Notes: a model not told the origin generated them from the sequence alone. A stretch of DNA of 40,158 bases from Vibrio fujianensis (GCF_002749895.1 NZ_NBUS01000039.1:72347-112504); one strand, 5' to 3'; shown: positions 28,506 to 36,703, counted from the stretch's first letter. Translations and numbers: made by a program.

Positions 28506-28533
28506 TTATCTACCTATCGTTATCGTGCACCAT

Positions 28534-29229
28534 TCACTCATCGCCAATCAATTCAGGCTGTTCAATACATCCATGTTGACTGTCCGTCATCATCAGTACA
28601 TCTTGAACCTGCAATTGATTTCGAGTCTTTTTACCTAACAAAACAAGAAAATGCTCGTCGTTCAAACGTGATTGAATCCATTCAGGAACCGAAGCGTCAA
28701 AGGTAACTTGAGAGAACGATTGCGCCGAACAACTGGTCAATGTCTGATCGCGCCAAACACCTTGAAATAAAGTGATATGTTGACTCGCTTGCGCTTTACT
28801 GAGTTCAGATAAACCTTGTGCCTGCTGTTGATACTCGCGCCACTGCTGTTGGTTTAGGGGAAGGACTTTACCTTCGAGGCGAAACTGCTGATAAATAGCC
28901 TCACCTTGTTGGTTAAATCTTAAATGAACGCGATAAGGCACCAACGCGTTATCCTTTAACTGCATACCTTCCCGAACCACTTCACGAACTTGTCCATCTT
29001 CCCAGCGATAACTGGTCTGATAATGTCCATAGTCACCTAATAAAACATAGTCTGAAGCTTTTACTGGACGATTCTGATACTCGGTGTACCAGTAGAGACG
29101 CGTCGCATCGCCGAGAGTTTGACCACCGGAGTAATCATGCAGTAATTCAAGGTTAGGATGAGGGAGAGAAGAGGCGCAACCGGCCAATAAGCCTATGGTA
29201 TAAAGTAGTAGCAGAAGCCGTTTTTTCAT
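28534..29229 (-). CDS. DUF1481 lipoprotein (YjaH family)
   Basis: Predicted lipoprotein of 231 aa. The signal MKKRLLLLLYTIGLLAGC has a lipobox (LAGC) with the acylated cysteine at residue 18, then CASSLPHPNLE. The remainder resembles the DUF1481 family, whose E. coli member YjaH lies beside hupA as here. Residue after the cysteine is Ala, so outer-membrane sorting is likely. The function is unknown. It starts about 40 bases downstream of the hupA stop, beyond a hairpin, so it may be transcribed by read-through from hupA or from a promoter I cannot place. Confidence 0.85.
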   Translation of the reverse strand: MKKRLLLLLYTIGLLAGCASSLPHPNLELLHDYSGGQTLGDATRLYWYTEYQNRPVKASDYVLLGDYGHYQTSYRWEDGQVREVVREGMQLKDNALVPYRVHLRFNQQGEAIYQQFRLEGKVLPLNQQQWREYQQQAQGLSELSKAQASQHITLFQGVWRDQTLTSCSAQSFSQVTFDASVPEWIQSRLNDEHFLVLLGKKTRNQLQVQDVLMMTDSQHGCIEQPELIGDE

Positions 29230-29236
29230 AAAAGAG

Positions 29237-29261
29237 ACGCCGAGATAAGATACCTCGGCGT
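29237..29261 (-). terminator. hupA terminator hairpin
   Basis: ACGCCGAG (29237-29244) and CTCGGCGT (29254-29261) form a perfect 8-bp stem just after the hupA stop; on the minus strand it is followed by CTCTTTTATG. It overlaps the start region of the DUF1481 gene. Confidence 0.7.
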
Positions 29262-29269
29262 AGTATAAA

Positions 29270-29542
29270 TTACTTTACTGAATCTTTCAGTGCCTTACCA
29301 GCAACAAACGCTGGAACATTGGCCGCAGCAATTTGGATTTCTTCACCTGTTTTTGGATTACGCCCCGTACGAGCGGCACGATGATTTACTTTGAATGTAC
29401 CAAAACCAATGAGTTGAACCTGGTCTCCTTCTTTCAGTGCCCCTTCAACAGCACCAAGAGTAGCTTCAAGAGCAGATTTAGCCTGTGCTTTTGAAAGATC
29501 TGCTTTCTCTGCGATAAAGTCGATTAATTGGGTTTTGTTCAT
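29270..29542 (-). CDS. hupA: DNA-binding protein HU-alpha
   Basis: Small histone-like DNA-bending protein, 90 aa, as in E. coli. The sequence [29 protein letters not shown] and the DNA-binding arm region [22 protein letters not shown] are diagnostic. I use the ATG at 29542, giving the standard N-terminus; a longer frame to 29569 would add nine residues. It sits between the DUF1481 and DUF416 neighbours, as in E. coli yjaG-hupA-yjaH, although here three genes intrude between hupA and the DUF416 gene. Confidence 0.98.
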   Translation of the reverse strand: MNKTQLIDFIAEKADLSKAQAKSALEATLGAVEGALKEGDQVQLIGFGTFKVNHRAARTGRNPKTGEEIQIAAANVPAFVAGKALKDSVK

Positions 29543-30000
29543 TAGGTTTCCCTTCTTATAGGTTGTCAAATTCAGCCCACTCTAAAACATAAAGCCCCTG
29601 TCTGGCAAAGGTTTGTCGCGTCACTTCGGCTTCTCTGACGTAGTTTTAACCATAATATGAGCTTTAACTCACAATTTCCCCTTGATGATGGTAGGTATTA
29701 ACCTTGTTTTTGGACGTTGACGCCATTATTTATAGCCAAACAACTTAGCGTTGCAGGGAGACGGCAAGTTGGAAAGATATAATTCAACATGGCGACAACA
29801 AGCATCAAAAACTGGATCAAAGCCAGCTTAGATAAAAACAGTATCCGACTTTAACCACTACAAATTGAACGTTTAACTGAGTAATTTTTCTTGCTATGAA
29901 GAGTAAATCACGATAGAAACACAACACATTAACTCGGTCAGACACCTAATTTTTAACATCACCATTTTTTGATCACGACCAGCTTAATGCTAAGGACTTT
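29543..30000. other. hupA upstream region to CNNM gene
   Basis: 458 bases without a recognisable gene. It must hold the hupA promoter (minus) and the promoter of the CBS protein gene (plus), but no hexamer pair is good enough to call. A truncated ERIC half lies at 29731-29772. The rest, 29773-30000, shows nothing I recognise. Confidence 0.5.
29731..29772. repeat. Truncated ERIC element (one arm)
   Basis: TATAGCCAAACAACTTAGCG then TTGCAGGGAGACGGCAAGTT matches the first 40 bases of the ERIC at 6483; the homology then stops, so only one arm remains. Confidence 0.7.
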
Positions 30001-31065
30001 ATGCTACTGCTTACTCTATACATCACGATTGCTATTGGTGTGTCATTTATCTGTTCGGTACTTGAAGCAGTGTTACTCAGCGTCACCCCAAGCTATATCG
30101 CTCAACTGAGACAACAATCTCATCCTGCTGCTCAAAAACTGAGCGACATGAAAGCAGATATTGATCGTCCACTAGCCTCTATCTTAACGCTCAATACGAT
30201 CGCCCATACTGTCGGCGCATCTGTCGCGGGCGCGCAAGCGACCTTGGTATTTGGTAATCATTGGTTAGGGCTATTTTCTGCTCTGTTAACGCTGGCCATA
30301 TTAGTTTTTTCTGAGATCATCCCGAAAACCATCGGGGCAACCTATTGGCGTCAATTGGCTCCGTTGAGTGCAACGATTCTGCGTGCCATGATCTGGTGGC
30401 TAACGCCTTTTATTTGGTTTTCTCAACAAATCACCAAGCGATTAGCAAAAGGAAATGAAACCCCGAGGCTGCGCGATGAACTGTCGGCGATGGCCTTAAT
30501 GGCCAGTGATAGCGACGAGTTTGATGTCGGTGAATCTAAAATCCTTAATAATCTACTTAATATTCGCGCCGTCCCCGTGACCCAAGTGATGACTCCTCGG
30601 CCGGTTCTGTTTCGAGTGCCAGCAGAAATGTCGGTTAACCAGTTTCTGCAAGAGCATCAAGATACGCCCTTTTCTCGGCCTTTAGTCTATAGCGAAGATA
30701 CCGATAACATCCTTGGTTTTGTTCATCGGTTGGAATTATTCAAATTACATCAAAATGGTCTTGGTAATCAGCAACTCGGGGCCGTCATGCGCCCGATCCA
30801 TGTACTACTTAATACCCAAACACTGCCTGTGGCGTTCGAACAAATGCTTAAAATGCGCTTACAACTGGCGTTGGTGGTGGATGAATATGGTACGGTGCAA
30901 GGTTTGTTAACCTTAGAGGATATTTTTGAACACTTACTGGGCGAAGAAATCATTGATGAGGCCGATAAAATTACCGACATGCAACAACTTGCGACTGAAC
31001 GTTGGGAGCGCTGGAAAAAAGAGCACCGGGTGATTGAAAGCCGAGATGAAGAAGACCCACAATAA
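30001..31065 (+). CDS. CNNM/HlyC-family membrane protein with CBS pair
   Basis: 354-aa protein with an N-terminal DUF21 (CNNM) transmembrane domain (residues about 1-150, four hydrophobic segments, with CSVLEAVLLS and FSEIIPKTIGA) and a CBS pair (about 190-315, with VMTPRPVLFRVP and LVVDEYGTVQGLLTLEDIFEHLLGEEI). It ends soon after the CBS pair, so the C-terminal CorC_HlyC transporter-associated domain seen in larger relatives is absent. Family members are tied to magnesium or cobalt transport; the specific ion is not readable here. AAGGA lies just upstream of the ATG. It is a single plus-strand gene convergent with ybdG. Confidence 0.85.
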   Translation: MLLLTLYITIAIGVSFICSVLEAVLLSVTPSYIAQLRQQSHPAAQKLSDMKADIDRPLASILTLNTIAHTVGASVAGAQATLVFGNHWLGLFSALLTLAILVFSEIIPKTIGATYWRQLAPLSATILRAMIWWLTPFIWFSQQITKRLAKGNETPRLRDELSAMALMASDSDEFDVGESKILNNLLNIRAVPVTQVMTPRPVLFRVPAEMSVNQFLQEHQDTPFSRPLVYSEDTDNILGFVHRLELFKLHQNGLGNQQLGAVMRPIHVLLNTQTLPVAFEQMLKMRLQLALVVDEYGTVQGLLTLEDIFEHLLGEEIIDEADKITDMQQLATERWERWKKEHRVIESRDEEDPQ

Positions 31066-31102
31066 GCGCACCTAGGGGAAATCTATCCGTCCCTCAATAA
31101 AA

Positions 31103-31131
31103 CGCCATCCCCGCCTAAGCGGTGGATGGCG
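31103..31131 (-). terminator. Terminator of ybdG (convergent region)
   Basis: CGCCATCC-CCGC (31103-31114), loop CTAA, GCGG-T-GGATGGCG (31119-31131), a 12-bp stem with one bulged T. On the minus strand it is followed by TTTTAT. On the plus strand it lies 38 bases after the CNNM stop but without a U-tract, so it acts mainly on the minus strand. Confidence 0.75.
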
Positions 31132-31148
31132 AAAAAGACCAAAACAGC

Positions 31149-31183
31149 TTCAATGCATCTGCCAATTTCAATGCATCTGCCAA
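31149..31183. repeat. 17-bp direct repeat across the ybdG stop codon
   Basis: TTCAATGCATCTGCCAA occurs at 31149-31165 and again at 31167-31183. The ybdG stop (31168-31170) lies in the second copy, so the last codons plus stop of the gene were tandemly duplicated just downstream. Confidence 0.9.
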
Positions 31184-32409
31184 TGGCGAAAATCACTCCC
31201 GGTAGGAGCCTGAGAGACGCGTAAATCAAACTCTGGCAACACAGCATAAAGATGGTCAAAAATATCTGACTGAATCCGTTCGTATTCCACCCAAACCGTG
31301 GTGGCCGTAAAGCAATATAACTCTAAGGCAACCCCTTCATGAGTCGGTGCCAGCTGACGCACCATCAAGGTCATATGCTGATGAATTTCAGGATGAGCAC
31401 GAAGGTAGCGTTCTAAATAAGCCCGAAAACTGCCTAAGTTGGTCAACCGACGACCATTTATCGGAGTACTATCATCCACCTGATGCTCACGATTATAGGC
31501 GGTAATTTCTTCAACCTTTTGTTTTATATAAGGTTCCAGTAACTGAGCATGGGTTAATCGTTCAATCTCACGCTCAGATAAAAAGTGGATACTCGAGGCG
31601 TCAATCAGCACGCTACGTTTGATCCGTCGCCCCCCTGACTCCTGCATTCCTTTCCAGTTTTTAAACGAATCAGAAATCAGTGCGTAAGTCGGAATCGTGG
31701 TAATGGTTTTATCCCAGTTTTGTACCTTGACCGTGGTTAAGCTGATATCAATCACAGCACCATCCGCACCATATTTTGGCATTTCTAGCCAGTCACCGAC
31801 ACTGAGCATCTTATTAGCCGAGAGTTGAACTCCGGCAACTAATCCTAAAATAGGATCTTTAAATACCAACATAATCACAGCGGTCATCGCACCAACACCG
31901 CTGAGTAGAATCAAGGGTGACTTGCCAATCAGAACCGAAGTGATCAATAACGCGGCAATAATAAACAAAATGATTTTCAGACTTTGAGAAATGCCTTTCA
32001 GGGGCATATTTCGCCCAATCGAGGTTCGAGAAAGTAACACCTCCAATGCGTTCAACAATGAGTACAAAGCTAGTAGCGCATAAATCACCACCCACAGCGC
32101 GACAAACATCAGAATACTTTCTCGTATTGCACTCTCCGGAGCCAACCACCATTTGGCCTGAATCCCTATGACTATCCCCTGAATCATTAATGCAATACGG
32201 CTAAATAAGTTGCCAGCAAAAAGCACATGACGCCAAGAAGCCTGAGATTGTTCAGCATGCCGCTTTAACCAAGCCACCACACCTCGATGTAATAGGATAT
32301 GGATAACAATGGCAATCAGCACAATCAGCCCCAAAGCTTCAGTCAGCTGAACCACTTGCGACATCTTAATACCATATTGACTCAACCATTGAGTCATGGA
32401 TTCCAGCAT
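31168..32409 (-). CDS. ybdG: Mechanosensitive channel, YbdG/MscM-like
   Basis: MscS-family inner membrane channel (413 aa; E. coli YbdG 415) that opens under membrane tension in hypo-osmotic shock. There are five N-terminal hydrophobic segments, then the pore helix region SGVGAMTAVIMLVFKDPILGLVAGVQLSAN and the conserved YbdG stretch GDWLEMPKYGADGAVIDI with TTVKVQNWDKTITTIPTYAL. The C-terminal cytoplasmic domain continues with SDSFKNWKGM and ends at QAPTGSDFRHWQMH. Identity to E. coli YbdG appears high throughout. It is followed in transcription by a strong terminator and preceded by the DUF416 gene 24 bases upstream, so the two may be cotranscribed. Confidence 0.93.
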   Translation of the reverse strand: MLESMTQWLSQYGIKMSQVVQLTEALGLIVLIAIVIHILLHRGVVAWLKRHAEQSQASWRHVLFAGNLFSRIALMIQGIVIGIQAKWWLAPESAIRESILMFVALWVVIYALLALYSLLNALEVLLSRTSIGRNMPLKGISQSLKIILFIIAALLITSVLIGKSPLILLSGVGAMTAVIMLVFKDPILGLVAGVQLSANKMLSVGDWLEMPKYGADGAVIDISLTTVKVQNWDKTITTIPTYALISDSFKNWKGMQESGGRRIKRSVLIDASSIHFLSEREIERLTHAQLLEPYIKQKVEEITAYNREHQVDDSTPINGRRLTNLGSFRAYLERYLRAHPEIHQHMTLMVRQLAPTHEGVALELYCFTATTVWVEYERIQSDIFDHLYAVLPEFDLRVSQAPTGSDFRHWQMH

Positions 32410-32433
32410 GCTTTACTCCTTTTCTTACTTTTC

Positions 32434-33024
32434 TTAGTCTAAAGTGAGACCAATATTGCTGACACATTCATCACGCAACTCTTGGCGTAAATCTTTGATC
32501 AACTCAATATCTCTCTCAGTCGCTTCACGTAACGGTCGAAAAATTGCCCATTGCACATCCCATTCCTCGCACACCGCTTGATTATTTTTCTGATTATCGT
32601 TGGTAATGACGTCACCGGTTTGCGCTTCTTCCAACTGGGCAACCGTACGCACCGAGATCTGACTGATTTTTTGCATCGATTGGTAAAGATCATCCCGATC
32701 TAATAAGCCATGCAATAAGGTAGACAATGCTTCACAGGCATCAATGGCGGGATAAACTAAATAAAGCTCAAACTCCGCGGCGGTCGGAATTAAGACTTCC
32801 AGCTTTTCTAATTGACGTTCGAAATTGATTTTAGCATTTTTCACCGTCATCAGCTCCCAGACGCTATCAAGGATATCTCGATAGCCACGCGCTTGAGCAA
32901 ACTCCGTTTGTTCACAGAACAAGGCGTAATTAGGATACATACGTTCACATAGGCATGCCATAAAGGTAATCTGTTGCCAAGGTTCAAACTTCTCAAGACG
33001 AAGTTGTAATGGGTTCTGTAACAT
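32434..33024 (-). CDS. yjaG: DUF416 family protein (YjaG)
   Basis: 196-aa protein of the DUF416 family, whose E. coli member YjaG lies beside hupA. Typical features are the N-terminal LRLEKFEPWQQITFMACLCERMYPNYALF, the helix-rich body FELYLVYPAIDACEALSTLLHG, and a highly charged C-terminus. The function is unknown. I use the ATG at 33024 (MLQNPLQLRLEKFEPW), which matches the family start; the frame is open to 33054 but adds ten atypical residues. It lies 24 bases upstream of ybdG on the same strand. Confidence 0.9.
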   Translation of the reverse strand: MLQNPLQLRLEKFEPWQQITFMACLCERMYPNYALFCEQTEFAQARGYRDILDSVWELMTVKNAKINFERQLEKLEVLIPTAAEFELYLVYPAIDACEALSTLLHGLLDRDDLYQSMQKISQISVRTVAQLEEAQTGDVITNDNQKNNQAVCEEWDVQWAIFRPLREATERDIELIKDLRQELRDECVSNIGLTLD

Positions 33025-33140
33025 AGCCACTCTAATGGTTGTGGAAAAAGACACCGAAAGTGTACTGGATAACCAGCAGAGGGAAAAGGATGCTTATCGA
33101 TAATGTGCCCGATAATAACCCAAGGTCAGATTGATATAAC

Positions 33141-33172
33141 AAGATAGGGAAGCAGGATCATTTCCCTATCTT
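33141..33172 (-). terminator. 11-bp inverted repeat downstream of the ORP-like operon
   Basis: AAGATAGGGAA (33141-33151), 10-base loop, TTCCCTATCTT (33162-33172). It lies 112 bases downstream of the last cluster gene, with no U-tract beyond the stem. It may end the ORP-like operon or be an mRNA 3' stabiliser. Confidence 0.45.
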
Positions 33173-33283
33173 GGGCTGGCGGTTAAATATTCAGCAACAG
33201 GCTGGTTAACCAATGCGATGGGTACATTAATGGTTTGGTTGTCCCCTTTAATCACGCTTAATTCTCAAAAGACTAGCTGATCC

Positions 33284-33622
33284 TTAATGATCGCAAGCAT
33301 TAACGCCTGAGATTAAACGCCCACCAAGATAAGCCTGAACTAATAATTCTGGTGTCTCTGATGGTGCACCAACAACAACTTGAATTGAACGCGCTTCAAA
33401 CAGCTGTTTCGCTTTTTGGCCCATTCCACCCGAAATAACCAATTCGACATTTTTGTCACCTAACCATGCTGGCAATAATCCAGGTTCATGGGGAGGAGCA
33501 TCAACATCATTTCGTGAGACAATTTTTTTAGTATCTAAATCCACATCTAATAGTGCGAAGTTTTTGCAATGACCGAAATGTAGATCAAGTTTTCCGTCTG
33601 CGACAGGGATAGCTATTTTCAT
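33284..33622 (-). CDS. COG1433 NifX/NifB-fold protein (ORP-like), third copy
   Basis: 112-aa protein with the dinitrogenase iron-molybdenum cofactor fold (COG1433, NifX/NifB/NafY C-terminal family): MKIAIPVADGKLDLHFGHCKNFALLDVD, then ELVISGGMGQKAKQLFEARSIQVVVGAPS. This fold binds Mo-Fe or, in Desulfovibrio ORP, Mo-Cu clusters. AAGGAAAG precedes the ATG at 33622; the longer frame to 33667 overlaps the gene upstream. It is the last gene of the six-gene operon, 14 bases after a MinD-type ATPase. No function is established in vibrios as far as I know. Confidence 0.88.
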   Translation of the reverse strand: MKIAIPVADGKLDLHFGHCKNFALLDVDLDTKKIVSRNDVDAPPHEPGLLPAWLGDKNVELVISGGMGQKAKQLFEARSIQVVVGAPSETPELLVQAYLGGRLISGVNACDH

Positions 33623-33636
33623 TTTCTTTCCTTTAT

Positions 33637-34512
33637 CTAACAAGCAATTGCCTGTACTTGATTCCAAATAATTTGAATCTCTTTTGATACATCGCTCTCA
33701 CCTAGCTCGATCACGCTTTTCTCTTCGATTTGAGCCTGAGTGATCGCTTTGTCATATCGGATTCGTCCAAGAATATGAGCGCGATAAGCAGCAGCAAGAC
33801 CTTCAATCTCGGCCGTCATATCAGGGTTTATGTCCCATTTATTTACCACGACAGAAGCTGGTAGGGAAAAATGTTTCGCCAGCTGCAAAACACGTTCAAT
33901 ATCATGCTTTCCTGATAATGTTGGTTCGGTAACTAATACCAAAAAATCGGCACCAGTAATGGAAGCAATAGCTGGACACCCTATTCCGGGAGGCCCATCA
34001 ACCAACAAAACATCAGCCTGTATTTGTCTGGCTTTTTTCTTTGCTTCCTGCCTCACCAGACTCACCAGTTTTCCGGAATTTTCGGCTGCGATACCCAAAT
34101 GCGCGTGAACCATAGGGCCAAAACGGGTGTTTGAATGATACCATTCACCACATTTCCTTATAGGAAAGTCAATACAATGATCAGGACAAAAATGGACACA
34201 GACACCGCAGCCTTCACAAGCAATCGGATCGATACGATATTCACCACTTTCTTCGTTACGCTGGATGGCACCGAAACGGCAGTAATCGGTACATACGTCA
34301 CACTGCGAACAGTCTTGAGTGCGAATAACCGCTTCATGTCCGCTGGTAAAGGTATGAATAGTCTGGATATCAGGTTGAAGGATCAGGTGTAAATCGGCAC
34401 CATCAACATCACAATCAGCGAATACCGCTTTATTGGCTAACGAGGCAAATGACGCTGTGAGACTGGTTTTACCTGTCCCTCCTTTACCACTTAAAATCAC
34501 AATTTCCTTCAT
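33637..34512 (-). CDS. MinD-type P-loop ATPase with two [4Fe-4S] ferredoxin motifs (second copy)
   Basis: 291-aa MinD/Mrp-superfamily ATPase (COG1149). Deviant Walker A SGKGGTGKTS begins at residue 8. An inserted ferredoxin domain carries two CxxCxxCxxxC(P) sets: C68, C71, C74, C78 and C99, C102, C105, C109. The Walker A' region VLLVDGPPGIGCP follows. Proteins of this type, paired with COG1433 proteins, occur in the ORP loci of Desulfovibrio and in methanogens. It overlaps the preceding ATPase by four bases (ATGA), so their products are translated together and may form a heterodimer, which is inference. It lies 14 bases before the third COG1433 gene. Confidence 0.9.
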   Translation of the reverse strand: MKEIVILSGKGGTGKTSLTASFASLANKAVFADCDVDGADLHLILQPDIQTIHTFTSGHEAVIRTQDCSQCDVCTDYCRFGAIQRNEESGEYRIDPIACEGCGVCVHFCPDHCIDFPIRKCGEWYHSNTRFGPMVHAHLGIAAENSGKLVSLVRQEAKKKARQIQADVLLVDGPPGIGCPAIASITGADFLVLVTEPTLSGKHDIERVLQLAKHFSLPASVVVNKWDINPDMTAEIEGLAAAYRAHILGRIRYDKAITQAQIEEKSVIELGESDVSKEIQIIWNQVQAIAC

Positions 34513-35357
34513 GCAACCTCTCCCGATTCTAAGACAAGTTTTATTGCAGACAATAATTGACTAAACTCGTCTTTTAATTGAGGTAATGCTGAAAACAATG
34601 ACTCTCCCCGAGAGTAAGCTTCAGCTATCTTTCTGTTTTCGGGAATACGAAGCAAAACAGCGATGCCCTGATCCGCACAAAACCAATCAACACAGTTATC
34701 TATATTCTCAAAACGATTAATGATGACAGCAAAGGGGCGCTTTAACACTTCAAGCGTTTTGACGGCGATCTTCAAATCATGCAAACCAAATGGAGTGGGT
34801 TCTGTAACCAATAGAACAAAATCTGCATCCTGCACCGTACTCACCATTGCACAGGACGTCCCCGGAGGTGAGTCAATAATCGTCACTCCGTCTGATACCT
34901 GTTCTTTTACCGCATCAATCACCGGCGTCGCCATGGATGCACCGACATTCAATAAGCCTTCTATATAACGTATATTTCCTGCTTGGCCTTGGTTAAGCAA
35001 ACCAACCGGATGCATTTCTTCCGTAATGGCTCTTTCAGGGCAAACATAGACACATCCACCACAACTATGACAAAGTTCAGGAAACACCATGGCATATTTC
35101 CCTTGAGTAACAATGGCATTAAACTGGCAGATATCAACACAATCGCCACAACCTGTGCAGCGTTGACGATCAATGACAGGAACCGGTACGCAAACCTTTT
35201 CGCTTAGCTCTATTTGTGGCTGAAAAAACAACTTCCCATTAGGCTCTTCAACATCGCAATCTAAATAAGTCACGGTACTCTCTGCTGACAGAGCCAATGC
35301 GATGGATACGGTTGTTTTGCCGGTTCCACCTTTACCAGAAGCAATGGCTAACTTCAT
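34509..35357 (-). CDS. MinD-type P-loop ATPase with two [4Fe-4S] ferredoxin motifs (first copy)
   Basis: 282-aa paralogue of the next gene. Walker A SGKGGTGKTT begins at residue 7. The ferredoxin insert has C67, C70, C73, C77 (CTGCGDCVDIC) and C96, C99, C102, C106 (CHSCGGCVYVCPE). IIDSPPGTSCAMV is the switch/Walker A' motif. I use the ATG at 35357 (MKLAIASGKGG) because GAGGGA lies upstream; the frame reaches 35369. The two ATPases differ clearly in sequence, so this is an old duplication, as in the ORP-type loci of anaerobes. An ATPase that loads clusters into COG1433 partners is the plausible role. Confidence 0.9.
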   Translation of the reverse strand: MKLAIASGKGGTGKTTVSIALALSAESTVTYLDCDVEEPNGKLFFQPQIELSEKVCVPVPVIDRQRCTGCGDCVDICQFNAIVTQGKYAMVFPELCHSCGGCVYVCPERAITEEMHPVGLLNQGQAGNIRYIEGLLNVGASMATPVIDAVKEQVSDGVTIIDSPPGTSCAMVSTVQDADFVLLVTEPTPFGLHDLKIAVKTLEVLKRPFAVIINRFENIDNCVDWFCADQGIAVLLRIPENRKIAEAYSRGESLFSALPQLKDEFSQLLSAIKLVLESGEVA

Positions 35358-35423
35358 AACTTCCCTCAATTTGATAAAAATTCAAGCTCCGAGCTTTTAT
35401 CTCCCGAAGCTTGAGTTTATAGA

Positions 35424-35756
35424 TCAGGCTTCTATGAGCTTGCCGCTATTAAGTAATTCAAGACACGCCTTCAGCGTCACTGAATCACTGTTAAAAATTT
35501 TAACGCCAGCACTTTTAAGCACTAGAGTGGCTTTGGGCCCACAAGAACCCGTGACCAAATATTGGACACCAGCCGCGATAACATCCTGAGCGGCCTGAAT
35601 CCCGGCTCCCTGAGCTGAAGCTGAATTGAGGTCATTATTCAGATATTGGATACTTTGCTGATCGGTATCGTAAATCAAAAATCCTGGCGCTCGACCAAAC
35701 TTAGGATCTAATTCACCATTCAACGTGGATGATGCGGTAGTAAAAGCGATTATCAT
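35424..35756 (-). CDS. COG1433 NifX/NifB-fold protein (ORP-like), second copy
   Basis: 110-aa single-domain COG1433 protein: MIIAFTTASSTLNGELDPKFGRAPGFLIYD, with AAGVQYLVTGSCGPKATLVLKSAGV carrying the GSCGPKA turn typical of this family. It is the length of the stand-alone ORP of Desulfovibrio and most similar in type to it among the three copies here. AAGGG stands upstream of the ATG. It lies 66 bases before the first MinD ATPase gene and 71 bases after the DUF5320 gene. Metal content cannot be read from sequence. Confidence 0.88.
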   Translation of the reverse strand: MIIAFTTASSTLNGELDPKFGRAPGFLIYDTDQQSIQYLNNDLNSASAQGAGIQAAQDVIAAGVQYLVTGSCGPKATLVLKSAGVKIFNSDSVTLKACLELLNSGKLIEA

Positions 35757-35827
35757 CTATGTGCCCTTTTATATACTGTCCCGTGTTAATGCCTGTATTC
35801 GTACTAGGCCGTAGGAAGTGCTCTGTG

Positions 35828-36145
35828 CTATTCAAAGTCAACAAATCCAATTCGGCCTTGTCCCACAGCATTTCTTCCCTGTCCTTGAACAGGAGTTCTC
35901 CGCCTCATTCCTTGAGAACCTTGCACGTTTTGTCCAGCTCTACGACCATTTCCAACCCCGGCGTTATCTCTTCTGTTACAATTTGGCCCGTCTTGACAGG
36001 CATTTCTCATTCGCTGACGTCGTCTGATGCGTTTACATGATTCACCATCACGCATGCGAGTTTGCTCTTCCCCACGACTCAACCCCATACTTCGGCCAGT
36101 ACGTGGCCCATTACCTTGTGGTCCTGTTTTGTCATATCTAGGCAT
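35828..36145 (-). CDS. DUF5320 family small basic Gly/Arg-rich protein
   Basis: 105-aa protein starting MPRYDKTGPQGNGPRTGRSMG, the signature of the DUF5320 family, whose members lie next to COG1433 and MinD-type genes in anaerobes. The rest is Arg-, Gly- and Asn-rich and low in hydrophobics (CKRIRRRQRMRNACQDGPNC), so it may be disordered or bind a cluster or nucleic acid through its three cysteines. GGAGG lies 5 bases upstream of the ATG, an unusually strong ribosome binding site. It overlaps the preceding gene by 8 bases. Function unknown. Confidence 0.85.
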   Translation of the reverse strand: MPRYDKTGPQGNGPRTGRSMGLSRGEEQTRMRDGESCKRIRRRQRMRNACQDGPNCNRRDNAGVGNGRRAGQNVQGSQGMRRRTPVQGQGRNAVGQGRIGFVDFE

Positions 36146-36572
36146 CGTTGCCTCCTAAATGTTTAATTTGTCTTCGACAGTGATTATCTGAGTTCCGGCA
36201 ACCATTTCCTTGTGTCCTCTGCCTTATTCGCCGTCTCTTACCGCAACCAGGCATAGCAAAAGACACCCGTTCAAGCTGATCTTTCTGCCAACATTCAATA
36301 AGCTCGGAAACTTCCCCGGAACAGAACGGATAAACATTGATGCCTTGTTCTTCAATGGCTAACTGCAAGGAACGGGAAATCGCGCCACATATCAGCAAGT
36401 CGACTTTCTGAGAAACCAAAAAAGTCAGTTTATTGATTGCCGAGTCCACAGGTAAATCGACCACTTGTTGCTGCTGGATTACACTTTGTTGCGCTTCCAG
36501 CAACAAGACATGTTGTGCAACATCAAAAACCGGAGAGATTCGATTATTCCAAATAGTTAATGCGACTTTCAT
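36138..36572 (-). CDS. COG1433 NifX/NifB-fold protein with Cys/Arg-rich tail, first copy
   Basis: 144-aa protein. Residues 1-110 form a COG1433 domain (MKVALTIWNNRISPVFDVAQHVLLLE, VDLLICGAISRSLQLAIEEQGINVYPFCSG). The last 35 residues make a basic tail with three cysteines (MPGCGKRR, GNGCRNS, DNHCRRQ) that is not part of the fold. I use the ATG at 36572, about 20 bases downstream of the predicted sigma-54 start site and preceded by GGAG. It is the first gene of the operon and overlaps DUF5320 by 8 bases. Domain calls are firm; the role of the tail is unknown. Confidence 0.87.
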   Translation of the reverse strand: MKVALTIWNNRISPVFDVAQHVLLLEAQQSVIQQQQVVDLPVDSAINKLTFLVSQKVDLLICGAISRSLQLAIEEQGINVYPFCSGEVSELIECWQKDQLERVSFAMPGCGKRRRIRQRTQGNGCRNSDNHCRRQIKHLGGNDA

Positions 36573-36602
36573 TCTGGACTCCATTGCTGATAATCCCTAT
36601 AG

Positions 36603-36618
36603 AGCAACAAGCATTCCA
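36603..36618 (-). promoter_or_regulatory. Sigma-54 (-24/-12) promoter of the ORP-like operon
   Basis: Read on the minus strand, TGGAATGCTTGTTGCT fits the sigma-54 consensus TGGCACG-N4-TTGCW at 10 of 12 fixed positions, with the invariant GG and GC exactly ten bases apart. It sits about 31 bases upstream of the first gene's ATG, so transcription would begin near 36592. Confidence 0.75.
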
Positions 36619-36703
36619 CTTTAATCACAAATACAAATTAAACTTATCCCTTTGTTTTTTAATACAAAACTAGAAAGATAAAAATCAGAGATCCACACTA
36701 CTG

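Noticed and set aside
28476-28706. 76-codon plus-strand frame after purD
   Set aside because: It contains the purD terminator and is antisense to the DUF1481 lipoprotein gene.
35759-36040. 93-codon plus-strand frame opposite the DUF5320 gene
   Set aside because: The opposite strand carries the DUF5320 signature and an excellent ribosome binding site; this frame has neither.
33284-36572. Is the cluster part of a nitrogenase (nif) locus?
   Set aside because: No nifH, nifD, nifK, nifE, nifN or full-length nifB gene is present; the proteins are single COG1433 domains with MinD-type ATPases, which fits ORP-type loci better.
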